A stretch of DNA of 7,287 nt, from positions 1 to 7,287 of the forward strand of contig JAZNNB010000039.1 of assembly GCA_045580025.1 (NCBI GenBank). Reading direction: 5' to 3'. The translations under genes and the position numbers were made by a program. Below are positions 1 through 6,534 of the stretch, piece by piece (position 1 is the stretch's first letter; the number at the start of each line of letters is the position of its first letter). The notes under the pieces were generated by a model. The model was not told the DNA's origin, did no database searches, and saw only the letters and a program-made list of their open reading frames with translations. The DNA comes from SIG440 sp045580025 (GTDB lineage: Bacteria > Bacillota > Clostridia > Monoglobales > Monoglobaceae).

Positions 1-112
1 CAACGTTTCTGCCTTTGGGACCAAGTGTAACTTTTACGGTGTCAGCAAGCTGATTTACGCCCTTTTCAAGAGCGTGTCTTGCTTCTTCACCAAATAAAAT
101 CTGTTTTGCCAT
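1..112 (-). CDS. groEL: Chaperonin GroEL (Hsp60), N-terminal fragment cut by window edge
   Basis: Large subunit of the bacterial chaperonin, a cytosolic double-ring ATPase that encloses and refolds proteins together with the GroES lid. Only the first 37 codons are inside the window; the gene continues past position 1. The visible product begins MAKQILFGEEARHALEKG and reaches the stretch TLGPKGRNV at about residues 29-37, which is the start of the family's nucleotide-binding region. The ATG at 112-110 follows a strong GGAGGT ribosome binding site (about 121-126, minus strand). It lies 20 bases after the groES stop, so the two genes form the usual groES-groEL operon under the CIRCE-controlled promoter upstream. 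The truncation is only an effect of the window boundary. Confidence 0.97.
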   Translation of the reverse strand, partial: MAKQILFGEEARHALEKGVNQLADTVKVTLGPKGRNV

Positions 113-132
113 AATAAATTACCTCCAAAAAA

Positions 133-420
133 TTAGTCTTCAATCTTTGCAAGAATTTCACTCTGACGGAGAATGGTATATTCAGTGCCGTCGAGCTTCA
201 CTTCTGTGCCGGCATACTTGCTCATAAGAACTCTGTCGCCGACTTTAAGCTCCATAGTAATTTCTTTGCCGTCAACAACCCCGCCGGGTCCAACAGCTAC
301 AATCTCAGCAATCTGTGGCTTTTCCTTTGCTGTGCCGGCAAGAATAATGCCACTTTTTGTTGTTTCTTCAGCTTCTACCATTTTTATAACAACTCTGTCA
401 GCTAATGGTTTGATAGTCAT
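133..420 (-). CDS. groES: Co-chaperonin GroES (Hsp10)
   Basis: Ten-kilodalton co-chaperonin that forms a heptameric lid over the GroEL cavity and controls its ATP-driven folding cycle in the cytosol. The 95-residue length is normal for the family. The N-terminal signature KPLADRVVIK is present (residues 4-13). The flexible mobile loop that contacts GroEL covers roughly residues 16-33 and contains the hydrophobic segment GIIL. It is followed by AKEKPQ and the VAVGPGG turn, then the C-terminal beta-barrel strands with VGDRVLMSKYAGTEVK. The ATG at 420-418 has a good AAGGAGG ribosome binding site a few bases upstream. The gene is the first of the groES-groEL operon and lies directly behind a perfect CIRCE operator, so repression by HrcA and heat induction are expected. 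Confidence 0.98.
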   Translation of the reverse strand: MTIKPLADRVVIKMVEAEETTKSGIILAGTAKEKPQIAEIVAVGPGGVVDGKEITMELKVGDRVLMSKYAGTEVKLDGTEYTILRQSEILAKIED

Positions 421-467
421 TTGAAATGCCTCCTTGTGATATATAAATTAAATTAAAAACTCTCGTG

Positions 468-494
468 TTAGCACTCTGAATAGATGAGTGCTAA
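468..494 (-). promoter_or_regulatory. CIRCE operator (HrcA binding site)
   Basis: A perfect inverted repeat reads TTAGCACTC, then nine bases, then GAGTGCTAA. Arms are at 468-476 and 486-494, with the spacer at 477-485. This equals the CIRCE consensus bound by the heat-shock repressor HrcA. It begins at about the predicted transcription start of the groES promoter, so bound repressor would block initiation, and the transcript would carry the repeat in its leader. No hrcA gene is visible in the window. Confidence 0.97.
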
Positions 495-501
495 TGAGGT
501 T

Positions 502-530
502 ATATTACAAAAATATTTGTTATAAATCAA
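502..530 (-). promoter_or_regulatory. Sigma-A-type promoter of groES-groEL
   Basis: On the minus strand a -35 box TTGATT (530-525) is followed by a 17-base spacer and a -10 box TAATAT (507-502, four of six consensus positions). The predicted start is near 495, immediately next to the CIRCE operator, which is the usual arrangement for HrcA-regulated chaperonin operons. The surrounding DNA is very AT-rich. No alternative heat-shock sigma signature was seen. The call rests on box match, spacing and position relative to CIRCE. Confidence 0.75.
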
Positions 531-604
531 ACTTGATTATAATGGATTAAAAGGGATTATTTATTATTATAGCCAATTATATGCAAAAATTATCAGTTAA
601 GCTG

Positions 605-1078
605 TTATTTTTGAAAAATGGCAGCAACCGAGCAGGCGGAAATCCCCTCTTTGCGCCCCTCAAAGCCCAAATACTCGGTGGTTGTAGCCTTGACAGAAAC
701 AGCACTAACGGGAAGATAAAGGGCGGCTGCAATATTTTTTCGCATTTCATCAATAAAGGGAGCGAGCTTTGGGGCTTGAGCAATTATGGTCGCATCAATA
801 TTTCCTATGGAAAAATTAGCATTACTTAAAATCGCACCGACCTTTTTCAAAAGAATCAGGCTGTTGATGTCTTTGAATGATTTATCGGTATCAGGAAAAT
901 GCTTTCCTATGTCACCAATAGCGGCAGCACCCAGGAGCGAGTCCATAACAGCGTGAACAAGAACATCCGCATCAGAATGTCCCAGAAGTCCGGTATCGTG
1001 GGGAACGTGAACACCGCCAAGTATCAATTTTCTGTCCGGCACAAGTGCGTGGACATCATATCCAAAGCCTATTCGCAT
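605..1078 (-). CDS. ispF: 2-C-methyl-D-erythritol 2,4-cyclodiphosphate synthase (IspF)
   Basis: Fifth enzyme of the MEP (non-mevalonate) isoprenoid pathway. It cyclises CDP-ME 2-phosphate to MEcPP with release of CMP, as a cytosolic trimer with one divalent metal per active site. The metal ligands are visible as D8 and H10 in GYDVH and H42 in the stretch GHSDADVLVHAVMDSLLGAA. GDIGKHFPDTD (about 55-65) and KATTTEYLGFEGR (about 130-142) are further family signatures. I chose the ATG at 1078-1076 (157 residues): it gives the standard MRIG start and sits five bases after AAAGGGTGA. A GTG three codons upstream (1087) is in frame, but it lies inside that ribosome binding site and is probably not the start. 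It follows ispD by 28 bases and is the last gene of the large minus-strand run. No convincing terminator separates it from the groES promoter. Confidence 0.97.
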   Translation of the reverse strand: MRIGFGYDVHALVPDRKLILGGVHVPHDTGLLGHSDADVLVHAVMDSLLGAAAIGDIGKHFPDTDKSFKDINSLILLKKVGAILSNANFSIGNIDATIIAQAPKLAPFIDEMRKNIAAALYLPVSAVSVKATTTEYLGFEGRKEGISACSVAAIFQK

Positions 1079-1083
1079 AAAAT

Positions 1084-1092
1084 TCACCCTTT
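1084..1092 (-). promoter_or_regulatory. Ribosome binding site deciding the ispF start
   Basis: AAAGGGTGA on the minus strand lies five bases before the ATG at 1078 and pairs well with the 3' end of 16S rRNA. The in-frame GTG at 1087-1085 falls inside this site, which argues that translation starts at the ATG and that the longer 160-residue reading is over-extended. Confidence 0.7.
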
Positions 1093-1106
1093 CAGTTAAG
1101 TAAAAA

Positions 1107-1820
1107 TTATTGTTTCAAAAATTCATATAGCGCTTCTGCGATGGGGATATCATCAGGGGTTGTAACCTTTATGTTTGTGTATTCACCGCTGACAATGTGA
1201 ATGGCAACACCCATGTTTTCAAGAACAGAACAGTCATCAGTGCCTACAAAATCCGCCTCGTCTGCGCGGATATAGGCAAGCTTCAAATCATCAGAAAAGA
1301 ACACCTGGGGTGTTTGAATAAGACGAAGTGTTTGGCGGTCGGGGGTTTTCACAACAGAATTGTCAGACGAGACAGATTTCACAGTATCCTTTGGAATAAC
1401 CCCTGGGGCTGCCGCACCAAATTCATAGGCAGCAGAAACAAGTTTGTCAATAAGCGTTGCTGAAACAAAAGGTCTTGCACCATCGTGGATTGCCACAACC
1501 TTTCCGTTTTCAACCAAGGCGAGACCCGCGTTCACAGAATCCTTACGAGTTTTACCTCCGGCAACCACATCTGTGACTTTTGTAAAGCCAAATTCGCGTA
1601 TTAAGTCGTTAACGAGAGGAATGCTCTCAGCTTTTGTGACAACAATGATAGAGTCAATCTTACTTGAATCCTGAAATTTTTTTATTGCATGGGCAAGGAC
1701 TGGCATATCGTCAATCATAACAAATTGCTTGTTCTGGTGGCTACCCATACGAGTGCTGCTTCCTGCAGCAACAATAATAGCAGTAGCGGTTTTGTCCGCT
1801 TTTTTTGAGCCAAACATCAT
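1107..1820 (-). CDS. ispD: 2-C-methyl-D-erythritol 4-phosphate cytidylyltransferase (IspD)
   Basis: Third step of the MEP pathway: transfers CMP from CTP to MEP, giving CDP-ME and pyrophosphate. The 237-residue protein is a full-length GT-A-like nucleotidyltransferase. The CTP-binding loop IIVAAGSSTRMG (residues 15-26) with R24, and K31 in NKQF, match the family's catalytic Arg/Lys. Further signatures are GGKTRKDSV (88-96), HDGARPFV (112-119) whose Asp is the expected metal ligand, PKDTVK (143-148), QTPQVF (169-174), TDDCSVLE (194-201) and NIKVTTPDD (216-224), whose Lys is expected to contact MEP phosphate. About ten polar residues precede the first strand, slightly more than in E. coli. Two adjacent ATGs (1820 and 1817) follow an AAGGGGA site; either could start. 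It lies 20 bases after carD and 28 before ispF, so co-transcription is very likely. Confidence 0.97.
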   Translation of the reverse strand: MMFGSKKADKTATAIIVAAGSSTRMGSHQNKQFVMIDDMPVLAHAIKKFQDSSKIDSIIVVTKAESIPLVNDLIREFGFTKVTDVVAGGKTRKDSVNAGLALVENGKVVAIHDGARPFVSATLIDKLVSAAYEFGAAAPGVIPKDTVKSVSSDNSVVKTPDRQTLRLIQTPQVFFSDDLKLAYIRADEADFVGTDDCSVLENMGVAIHIVSGEYTNIKVTTPDDIPIAEALYEFLKQ

Positions 1821-1840
1821 TATGTCCCCTTTTTTAAAAT

Positions 1841-2308
1841 TTAAAGAGCCAAAAGTTCTTTGATTTTTTCAGCAGGCATCTTTTTCGCCAATACCAGTTC
1901 TGAAATCAAAATATTTTTTGCGTTTGAAAGCATTTTGCGTTCAGCATTTGACAAAGACTTTTTGTTGTCCCGAAGGAGTAGGGTCTTTGCAACTGTGGCA
2001 ACCTCTAAAAGATTTCCTGTTTTCATTTTGTCTATGTTTTCTCTGTAGCGTTGATTCCAGTTGTTGTTTGGATCTTCGCCGCAAGCGAGAAAATGGTTGA
2101 TAGCTTCATTGGCGGCATTTTCAGACACAATGCGCCTGATGCCGATTATTTCAGTGTTATTTACGGGCAGCATAACCTTCATGTCGCTGATGGAAATCTG
2201 CAGGATATAGTACTTGTGGAGCTCGCCGAGAATCTTTCTTTCCTCGATGTCGACAATAATTCCGGCTCCGTGCATGGGATAAACAATTTCGTCACCTATA
2301 TTAAACAC
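1841..2308 (-). CDS. carD: CarD/CdnL-family RNA polymerase-binding transcription regulator
   Basis: CarD-type proteins bind the RNA polymerase beta subunit and the upstream edge of the transcription bubble, stabilising open complexes and thereby tuning rRNA and housekeeping promoters. With the start used here it has 155 residues. The N-terminal Tudor-like polymerase-interaction domain (about 1-60) begins FNIGDEIVYPMHGAG, a hallmark shared with the TRCF interaction domain. The helical C-terminal DNA-binding domain contains NNWNQRYREN; its W84 corresponds to the tryptophan that wedges into the bubble in Mycobacterium CarD. It continues through SNAERKMLSNAK and ISELVLAKKM. The start is a GTG (2308-2306) with AAGGGA nine bases upstream. 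An in-frame TTG at 2326 would add six residues, but the ribosome binding site overlaps its next codons. It lies 56 bases after radA and 20 before ispD. TRCF itself is excluded because there is no helicase domain. Confidence 0.93.
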   Translation of the reverse strand: MFNIGDEIVYPMHGAGIIVDIEERKILGELHKYYILQISISDMKVMLPVNNTEIIGIRRIVSENAANEAINHFLACGEDPNNNWNQRYRENIDKMKTGNLLEVATVAKTLLLRDNKKSLSNAERKMLSNAKNILISELVLAKKMPAEKIKELLAL

Positions 2309-2317
2309 GTAAAGACT

Positions 2318-2323
2318 TCCCTT
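2318..2323 (-). promoter_or_regulatory. Ribosome binding site supporting the carD GTG start
   Basis: AAGGGA on the minus strand is nine bases before the GTG at 2308. The alternative TTG start at 2326 lies upstream of this site and has only AT-rich sequence before it, so the GTG, which also gives the family-typical start at FNIGD, is preferred. Confidence 0.6.
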
Positions 2324-2364
2324 CAATAAAACTTTATATTTATTTATATTTTTAAAAATTTAAA

Positions 2365-3744
2365 TTATTTACTCTTTTTATCAAGCTGTGATGCAATTAC
2401 CTCTTGTATGTTTGAAACAGGGCAAAGCTTGATGTTTTCAAATTTTCTGAGCTTTTTGAAATTAACAGCAGGAATAATGCATTGTTTAAAGCCCAGTTTT
2501 TCACATTCAGCAATTCTCGCCTCCAAAAAGCTGCAGGCACGAATTTCGCCTGTAAGTCCGACCTCGCCGATTGCAACAGTGCTGCTGTCAATGCTACGTC
2601 CGGTGAAGCTTGAGGCAAGAGCGAGGATAAGCCCAAGGTCAGCAGCAGGCTCTGAAACCCGAAGGCCGCCGACAACATTGGCATAAGCATCATATGATGA
2701 AGCTTTTATTCCGCCGCGCTTTTCAAGTACTGCCATAAGCATTATGAACCTGCCTGTGTCAGGACCGCTTGCCATACGCCTGGGATTTCCAAACGTAGTG
2801 GGTGAAACAAGTGCCTGAACCTCTGCAAGAACGGGACGTGTGCCCTCCATAGTGCAGATGATACAAGTTCCGGGAACATTTTCAGGGCGACCTGAAAGCA
2901 TAGCCATTGACGGATTTGGGACTTCAGCGAGTCCGTCGTTTTTCATTTCGAAAACTCCGATTTCATTGGTTGAACCAAAACGGTTTTTCACAGCTCTTAG
3001 AATTCTGAAAGATTGGTGTCTGTCACCCTCAAAATAAAGGACGGAATCAACCATATGTTCTAAAATCTTCGGCCCTGCCAAAGAACCTTCTTTTGTAACG
3101 TGTCCTACGAGAAATACAGAAATGGAATTTTCCTTTGCAATCTTCATAAGGACAGTGGTTATATCTTTTATTTGAGATGTGCTTCCAGGTGCTGACTGGA
3201 TTTCGGGATTGTACATTGTCTGAACAGAGTCAACAATAAGAATATCAGGTTTTTCTTTGAAAATGCAGTCAGTAATAAAGCTCATATTTGTTTCAGAATA
3301 GATTTTTAAGTTTTCGGTGGTAACACCCAGTCGGTCTGCCCGGAGCTTTATTTGTCTTGGCGATTCTTCACCTGAAACATAAAGAACATTTTTTGTTTTG
3401 CCCAATGTTTCGCAAATCTGAAGAAGAAGTGTGGATTTTCCAATTCCGGGGTCACCGCCCACAAGAACAAGTGAGCCGCAAACTAAACCACCTCCAAGGA
3501 CACGGTCAAGCTCTGACATACCGGTTTTCACTCTTGCCTCATCGCTTGCATCAATATCTTTGATTGCCTTTGGCGAAGATGAAGAAGATGGGTTATGAAG
3601 TGCTCCAATTTTTGAGTTCTGTTGGGGCACTGCCACAAGCTCTTCCTCGATGGTGTTCCACGAATTACAGGTGGTGCATTTACCCATCCATTTGGGAAAA
3701 TTTGCGCCACACTCTGTGCAAACAAAAACAGATTTGGTTTTCAT
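2365..3744 (-). CDS. radA: DNA repair protein RadA (Sms), branch-migration ATPase
   Basis: RadA is a RecA-related hexameric helicase-like ATPase that promotes branch migration of recombination intermediates. The 459-residue length is typical. Domains in order: a C4 zinc finger at residues 9-26 (C9, C12, C23, C26); a low-complexity linker with a serine run near 53-57; the RecA-like ATPase core with Walker A GGDPGIGKST (96-105) and Walker B ILIVDS (168-173); the RadA-specific KNRFG motif (253-257); and a C-terminal Lon-protease-like domain (about 280-459) with EVGLTGEIR (394-402). That last domain acts as a scaffold and DNA-binding part in known RadA proteins, not as a protease. The ATG at 3744 follows a GAGGA site. 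It starts 17 bases after the folD stop. In Bacillus relatives radA is followed by disA; here the next gene is carD. Confidence 0.98.
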   Translation of the reverse strand: MKTKSVFVCTECGANFPKWMGKCTTCNSWNTIEEELVAVPQQNSKIGALHNPSSSSSPKAIKDIDASDEARVKTGMSELDRVLGGGLVCGSLVLVGGDPGIGKSTLLLQICETLGKTKNVLYVSGEESPRQIKLRADRLGVTTENLKIYSETNMSFITDCIFKEKPDILIVDSVQTMYNPEIQSAPGSTSQIKDITTVLMKIAKENSISVFLVGHVTKEGSLAGPKILEHMVDSVLYFEGDRHQSFRILRAVKNRFGSTNEIGVFEMKNDGLAEVPNPSMAMLSGRPENVPGTCIICTMEGTRPVLAEVQALVSPTTFGNPRRMASGPDTGRFIMLMAVLEKRGGIKASSYDAYANVVGGLRVSEPAADLGLILALASSFTGRSIDSSTVAIGEVGLTGEIRACSFLEARIAECEKLGFKQCIIPAVNFKKLRKFENIKLCPVSNIQEVIASQLDKKSK

Positions 3745-3761
3745 ATTAAATTCCTCGAAAA

Positions 3762-4610
3762 TTACTTTTTAGAATTTTTTGCCGCAGTAAAGGTGTTTTT
3801 CATAAGCATAGCAATGGTCATAGGACCAACACCGCCGGGGACGGGAGTGATTGCTCCTGCAACCTTTTCAACGTTTTCAAAGTCAACATCCCCCACAAGT
3901 CTGCCGTCTGAAAGACGATTCATACCAACGTCAATAACAACTGCACCAGGTTTTACCATTTCAGCGGTGACAAAATTTGCTCTGCCCACTGCTGCTACCA
4001 AAATATCCGCAGTTTTTGTGATTTCGGCAATGTTTTTGGTGCGTGAGTGACAAGTGGTAACAGTTCCGTTTTTGTGAAGAAGGAGCATACTCATAGGCTT
4101 TCCTACGATATTACTTCTGCCGATGACTACACAGGTTTTTCCTTCAACTTCCACGTCACTTTCTGCAATAAGCTCCATAATACCCGCAGGGGTGCATGGA
4201 ACAAAGTCATAGTCGCCAATCATAATTTTTCCAACGTTTACTGGGTGGAATGCGTCGACGTCCTTTTCTGGACGGATAGTATTGATAACAGCTTTTTCGT
4301 CAAGGTGTTTGGGAAGAGGAAGCTGAACAAGTATGCCGTGAACTTTGTCGTCGTTATTGAGTTTTTCAACAAGGGCAAGAAGCTCATCTTGGGTGGTTTC
4401 TTCGGGAAGTGCAAACTTTTCAGAATGCATACCAAGCTCCTCGCACATTGCTTCTTTCCTGCCAACATATACTTTTGAAGCAGGGTCTTCACCGACTATG
4501 ATTACGGCGAGACCTGGAAGAATGCCCTTTGCCTTCAGTTCTTCGATTTCCTTTTTCAGATTTTCCTTTATTCTTGCTGATACTGTTTTTCCGCTGAGTA
4601 ATTTTGCCAT
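3762..4610 (-). CDS. folD: Bifunctional methylenetetrahydrofolate dehydrogenase / methenyltetrahydrofolate cyclohydrolase (FolD)
   Basis: Converts 5,10-methylene-THF to 5,10-methenyl-THF with NADP and hydrolyses that to 10-formyl-THF, supplying one-carbon units for purine and formyl-methionine synthesis. The 282 residues are full length. Catalytic Y48 and K52 lie in VGEDPASKVYVGRKEA (39-54), Q96 in GILVQLPLP (92-100), and the folate-site aspartates in PEKDVDAFHP (114-123). Many homologues have Gly where this one has A120; from memory the Ala form is also common in clostridia. The Rossmann part has VIGRSNIVGKPM (162-173), and the C-terminal signature is TPVPGGVGPMT (255-265). The ATG at 4610 has AAGGAG nine bases upstream. 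That site and the first 122 bases of the gene lie inside the 3' end of the upstream radical SAM gene, in a different frame, suggesting translational coupling. radA follows after 17 bases. Confidence 0.98.
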   Translation of the reverse strand: MAKLLSGKTVSARIKENLKKEIEELKAKGILPGLAVIIVGEDPASKVYVGRKEAMCEELGMHSEKFALPEETTQDELLALVEKLNNDDKVHGILVQLPLPKHLDEKAVINTIRPEKDVDAFHPVNVGKIMIGDYDFVPCTPAGIMELIAESDVEVEGKTCVVIGRSNIVGKPMSMLLLHKNGTVTTCHSRTKNIAEITKTADILVAAVGRANFVTAEMVKPGAVVIDVGMNRLSDGRLVGDVDFENVEKVAGAITPVPGGVGPMTIAMLMKNTFTAAKNSKK

Positions 4611-6417
4611 TTTGATTCTCTCCTTTTGGTGGTTTTATAAGACAATGAGGGGAATTTCCCACAAGGTCGAGGCGGTTTGCCTTTTTCAGTGCACTGAGCA
4701 CAAGTTTATAATTTTTTGCATCACGAAACTGCAGGAGTGCGCGTTGCATTTGTTTTTCGTTGTAATCCCTTGGAACATAAACATTTTTCATAGTTCTTGG
4801 GTCAATGCCTGTATAATACATACAGGTTGAAATGCTTCCGGGTGTTGGATAAAAGTCCTGAACCTGCTCGGGACTGAGCTTGTGGTGATTTAAGTATTCC
4901 GCGAGCTTCACTGCATCCTTGAGTGTGCTCCCAGGGTGCGAGGACATAAGGTAGGGAACGACATATTGTTTCTTTCCGGTTTGAGAATTTATTTTGTCAA
5001 ATTTCTTAAGAAATCTTTCATAAACCTCTGAAGAGGGCTTTCCCATAAACTCTAAAACATTATCGGAAATATGTTCTGGTGCGACCCTTAGCTGACCGCT
5101 TATATGGTGTCGGCACAGCTCGTGGAAAAATTCTTCGTCTTTGTCTGCCATAAGATAATCAAAGCGTATGCCTGAACGGATAAAGACTTTTTTTACTTTT
5201 GGCAGTTTCCGAAGCTTCCTGAGAAGCTCAAGATAGTCGCTGTGTGAAACCTCAAGATTTTTGCACGGAGTGGGGAATAAACACTGTTTATCTTTACATA
5301 CACCGAACTTAAGTTGCTTTTTGCACGATGGAGCACGAAAGTTGGCAGTAGGCCCCCCAACATCGTGGATATAACCCTTGAAATTCGGTTTCTGGGTCAA
5401 TTTTTCAGCTTCACGCAAAATTGATTGGTGACTTCTTGGGACAACAGTTCTCCCTTGATGGAAGGCAAGGGTACAGAAATTGCAAGCACCAAAACAACCA
5501 CGGGATGAGGTTATGCTGAATTCAATTTCGGAAATTGCCGGAACACCCCCTAAAGCTTCATAGCTCGGGTGACATGTTCCCTCATATGGAAGCTCATAAA
5601 CCGCGTCAAGTTCCTCTGTTGAGAGAGGGCGCGACGGCGGAAGCTGAACTATATATTTGTCGGCATTGTCTGCTTGAATAATTGTTTTTCCACGAAAGGC
5701 GTCTTGTTCCTCGTGTTGAATTTTTGATGCCTTGGCATAAAGTTTCCTGTTCTGCGAAACCTCGTCAAATGATGGAATTTCAATGCAATTATCTGGAAAA
5801 TCCGCATTGGAACTTTCGATATATACAGTGCCAGGAACACTTTTTATTTCGTCCACAGGAACTCCCATCTTAAGGAGATTTGCAATCTCTACGATTTGGT
5901 GTTCACCCATACCATAGATAAGCAGGTCTGCACCACTATCGATGAGAATACTGCGACGAACTTTATCTGACCAATAATCATAATGAGCAAAACGTCTGAG
6001 GCTTGCTTCTATTCCTCCTATTATGATGGGAATTTTTTTGCCGAAAGCTTCACGAAGGCGGTTGCAATAAACTATTGTTGCTCTGTCAGGACGTTTGCCG
6101 ATTTCACCGCCGGGGGAATAAAGGTCAACTGACCGCACTTTTTTCGAAACAGTGTAGCGGTTTACCATTGGGTCGAGATTTCCACCGGACACAAGAAAAC
6201 CAAGCCGTGGTTTCCCAAGCTCGCAGAAAGCGTCGGGGCTGTGCCAGTCGGGTTGTGAAATTATACCCACCGAAAAGCCGTTTGCCTCTAAAATGCGCGA
6301 GATAATGGCGTGACCAAAGCTTGAATGGTCGACATATGCATCGCCGATTATATAAACAAAATCAAACTGTGTGATTTTGCGTTTTTTCATATCGTCTTTT
6401 GATATAGGAAGAAACAT
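4489..6417 (-). CDS. ygiQ: YgiQ-family radical SAM protein
   Basis: Belongs to the YgiQ (UPF0313) family of radical SAM enzymes, whose substrate is not established. The 642 residues hold an N-terminal YgiQ domain beginning MFLPISKDDM and containing GDAYVDHSSFG (25-35) and IIGGIEASLRRFAHYDYWSD (132-151). The radical SAM core has C308, C312 and C315 in RGCFGACNFC, the CxxxCxxC ligand set for the 4Fe-4S cluster that cleaves S-adenosylmethionine. A second cysteine group (C365, C374, C379, C385) and RVAPEHIS (444-451) follow, then the C-terminal DUF3362-type region with DFYPTPGSISTCMYYTG (521-537). Beyond about residue 597 is a Lys/Arg-rich, probably disordered tail. The ATG at 6417 has a GAGGA site and gives the family's usual MFLP start. 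The last 40 codons overlap folD out of frame. It is the first gene of the run, behind the promoter at 6454-6482. Confidence 0.94.
   Translation of the reverse strand: MFLPISKDDMKKRKITQFDFVYIIGDAYVDHSSFGHAIISRILEANGFSVGIISQPDWHSPDAFCELGKPRLGFLVSGGNLDPMVNRYTVSKKVRSVDLYSPGGEIGKRPDRATIVYCNRLREAFGKKIPIIIGGIEASLRRFAHYDYWSDKVRRSILIDSGADLLIYGMGEHQIVEIANLLKMGVPVDEIKSVPGTVYIESSNADFPDNCIEIPSFDEVSQNRKLYAKASKIQHEEQDAFRGKTIIQADNADKYIVQLPPSRPLSTEELDAVYELPYEGTCHPSYEALGGVPAISEIEFSITSSRGCFGACNFCTLAFHQGRTVVPRSHQSILREAEKLTQKPNFKGYIHDVGGPTANFRAPSCKKQLKFGVCKDKQCLFPTPCKNLEVSHSDYLELLRKLRKLPKVKKVFIRSGIRFDYLMADKDEEFFHELCRHHISGQLRVAPEHISDNVLEFMGKPSSEVYERFLKKFDKINSQTGKKQYVVPYLMSSHPGSTLKDAVKLAEYLNHHKLSPEQVQDFYPTPGSISTCMYYTGIDPRTMKNVYVPRDYNEKQMQRALLQFRDAKNYKLVLSALKKANRLDLVGNSPHCLIKPPKGENQNGKITQRKNSISKNKGKSEKGNRRTEGKGHSSRSRRNHSR
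4620..4625 (-). promoter_or_regulatory. folD ribosome binding site inside ygiQ coding sequence
   Basis: AAGGAG on the minus strand lies nine bases before the folD ATG and is read by the ygiQ frame as part of its Lys-Gly-Glu codons (598-600). It fixes the folD start within the upstream gene. Ribosomes translating ygiQ would pass over it, so folD initiation is probably coupled to, or affected by, ygiQ translation. Confidence 0.75.
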
Positions 6418-6453
6418 ATCAAAATCCTCACTGTAAAATGAAATATATTCTAT

Positions 6454-6482
6454 ATTTTACCACGAAAAATAGAAAAATTCAA
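6454..6482 (-). promoter_or_regulatory. Sigma-A-type promoter of the ygiQ-folD-radA-carD-ispD-ispF run
   Basis: On the minus strand, -35 TTGAAT (6482-6477), a 17-base spacer and -10 TAAAAT (6459-6454, five of six consensus positions) lie about 30 bases before the ygiQ ribosome binding site. Start of transcription would be near 6447. It is the only well-formed promoter I found ahead of the six-gene run; internal promoters cannot be excluded. Confidence 0.72.
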
Positions 6483-6505
6483 CAGATTTTTTAGCTAAAT
6501 TTTAC

Positions 6506-6534
6506 TTGACGCAAGGTTCTTAGGGATGTATAAT
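6506..6534 (+). promoter_or_regulatory. Strong sigma-A promoter of the ACT/UPF0210 pair
   Basis: TTGACG (6506-6511), a 17-base spacer and a perfect TATAAT (6529-6534) form an almost consensus promoter on the plus strand. Transcription would start near 6541, leaving a leader of about 80 bases before the ATG at 6622. It is back to back with the ygiQ promoter, with 23 bases between the two -35 boxes. Confidence 0.85.

Noticed and set aside
560..610. Possible terminator after ispF (weak pairing of ATAACAG with CTGATAA, then a short T-run)
   Set aside because: Only about three consecutive GC-containing pairs form before a mismatch; too weak to call. Transcription may continue or end by another mechanism.
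2309..2364. Very AT-rich 56-base gap between radA and carD with the palindrome ATTTTTAAAAAT and TATAAA-like strings, possible terminator or internal promoter
   Set aside because: The palindrome has no GC stem or following U-run typical of a terminator, and no -35/-10 pair with correct spacing stands out from the AT background.
3622..4050. Plus-strand open frame of 142 codons antisense to radA/folD
   Set aside because: Thr/Ser/Pro-rich translation typical of the complement of Lys/Glu/Gly-rich coding sequence; no independent support.
4489..4610. Idea that the ygiQ tail reflects a programmed frameshift joining it to folD
   Set aside because: folD has its own ribosome binding site and a complete normal N-terminus, and I saw no slippery heptamer with a downstream structure near the junction; simple overlap explains the data.
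4047..4830. Plus-strand open frames of 143 and 161 codons across folD and the end of ygiQ
   Set aside because: They lie antisense to well-supported genes, have low-complexity Phe/Ser-rich translations and lack plausible ribosome binding sites or homology signatures.
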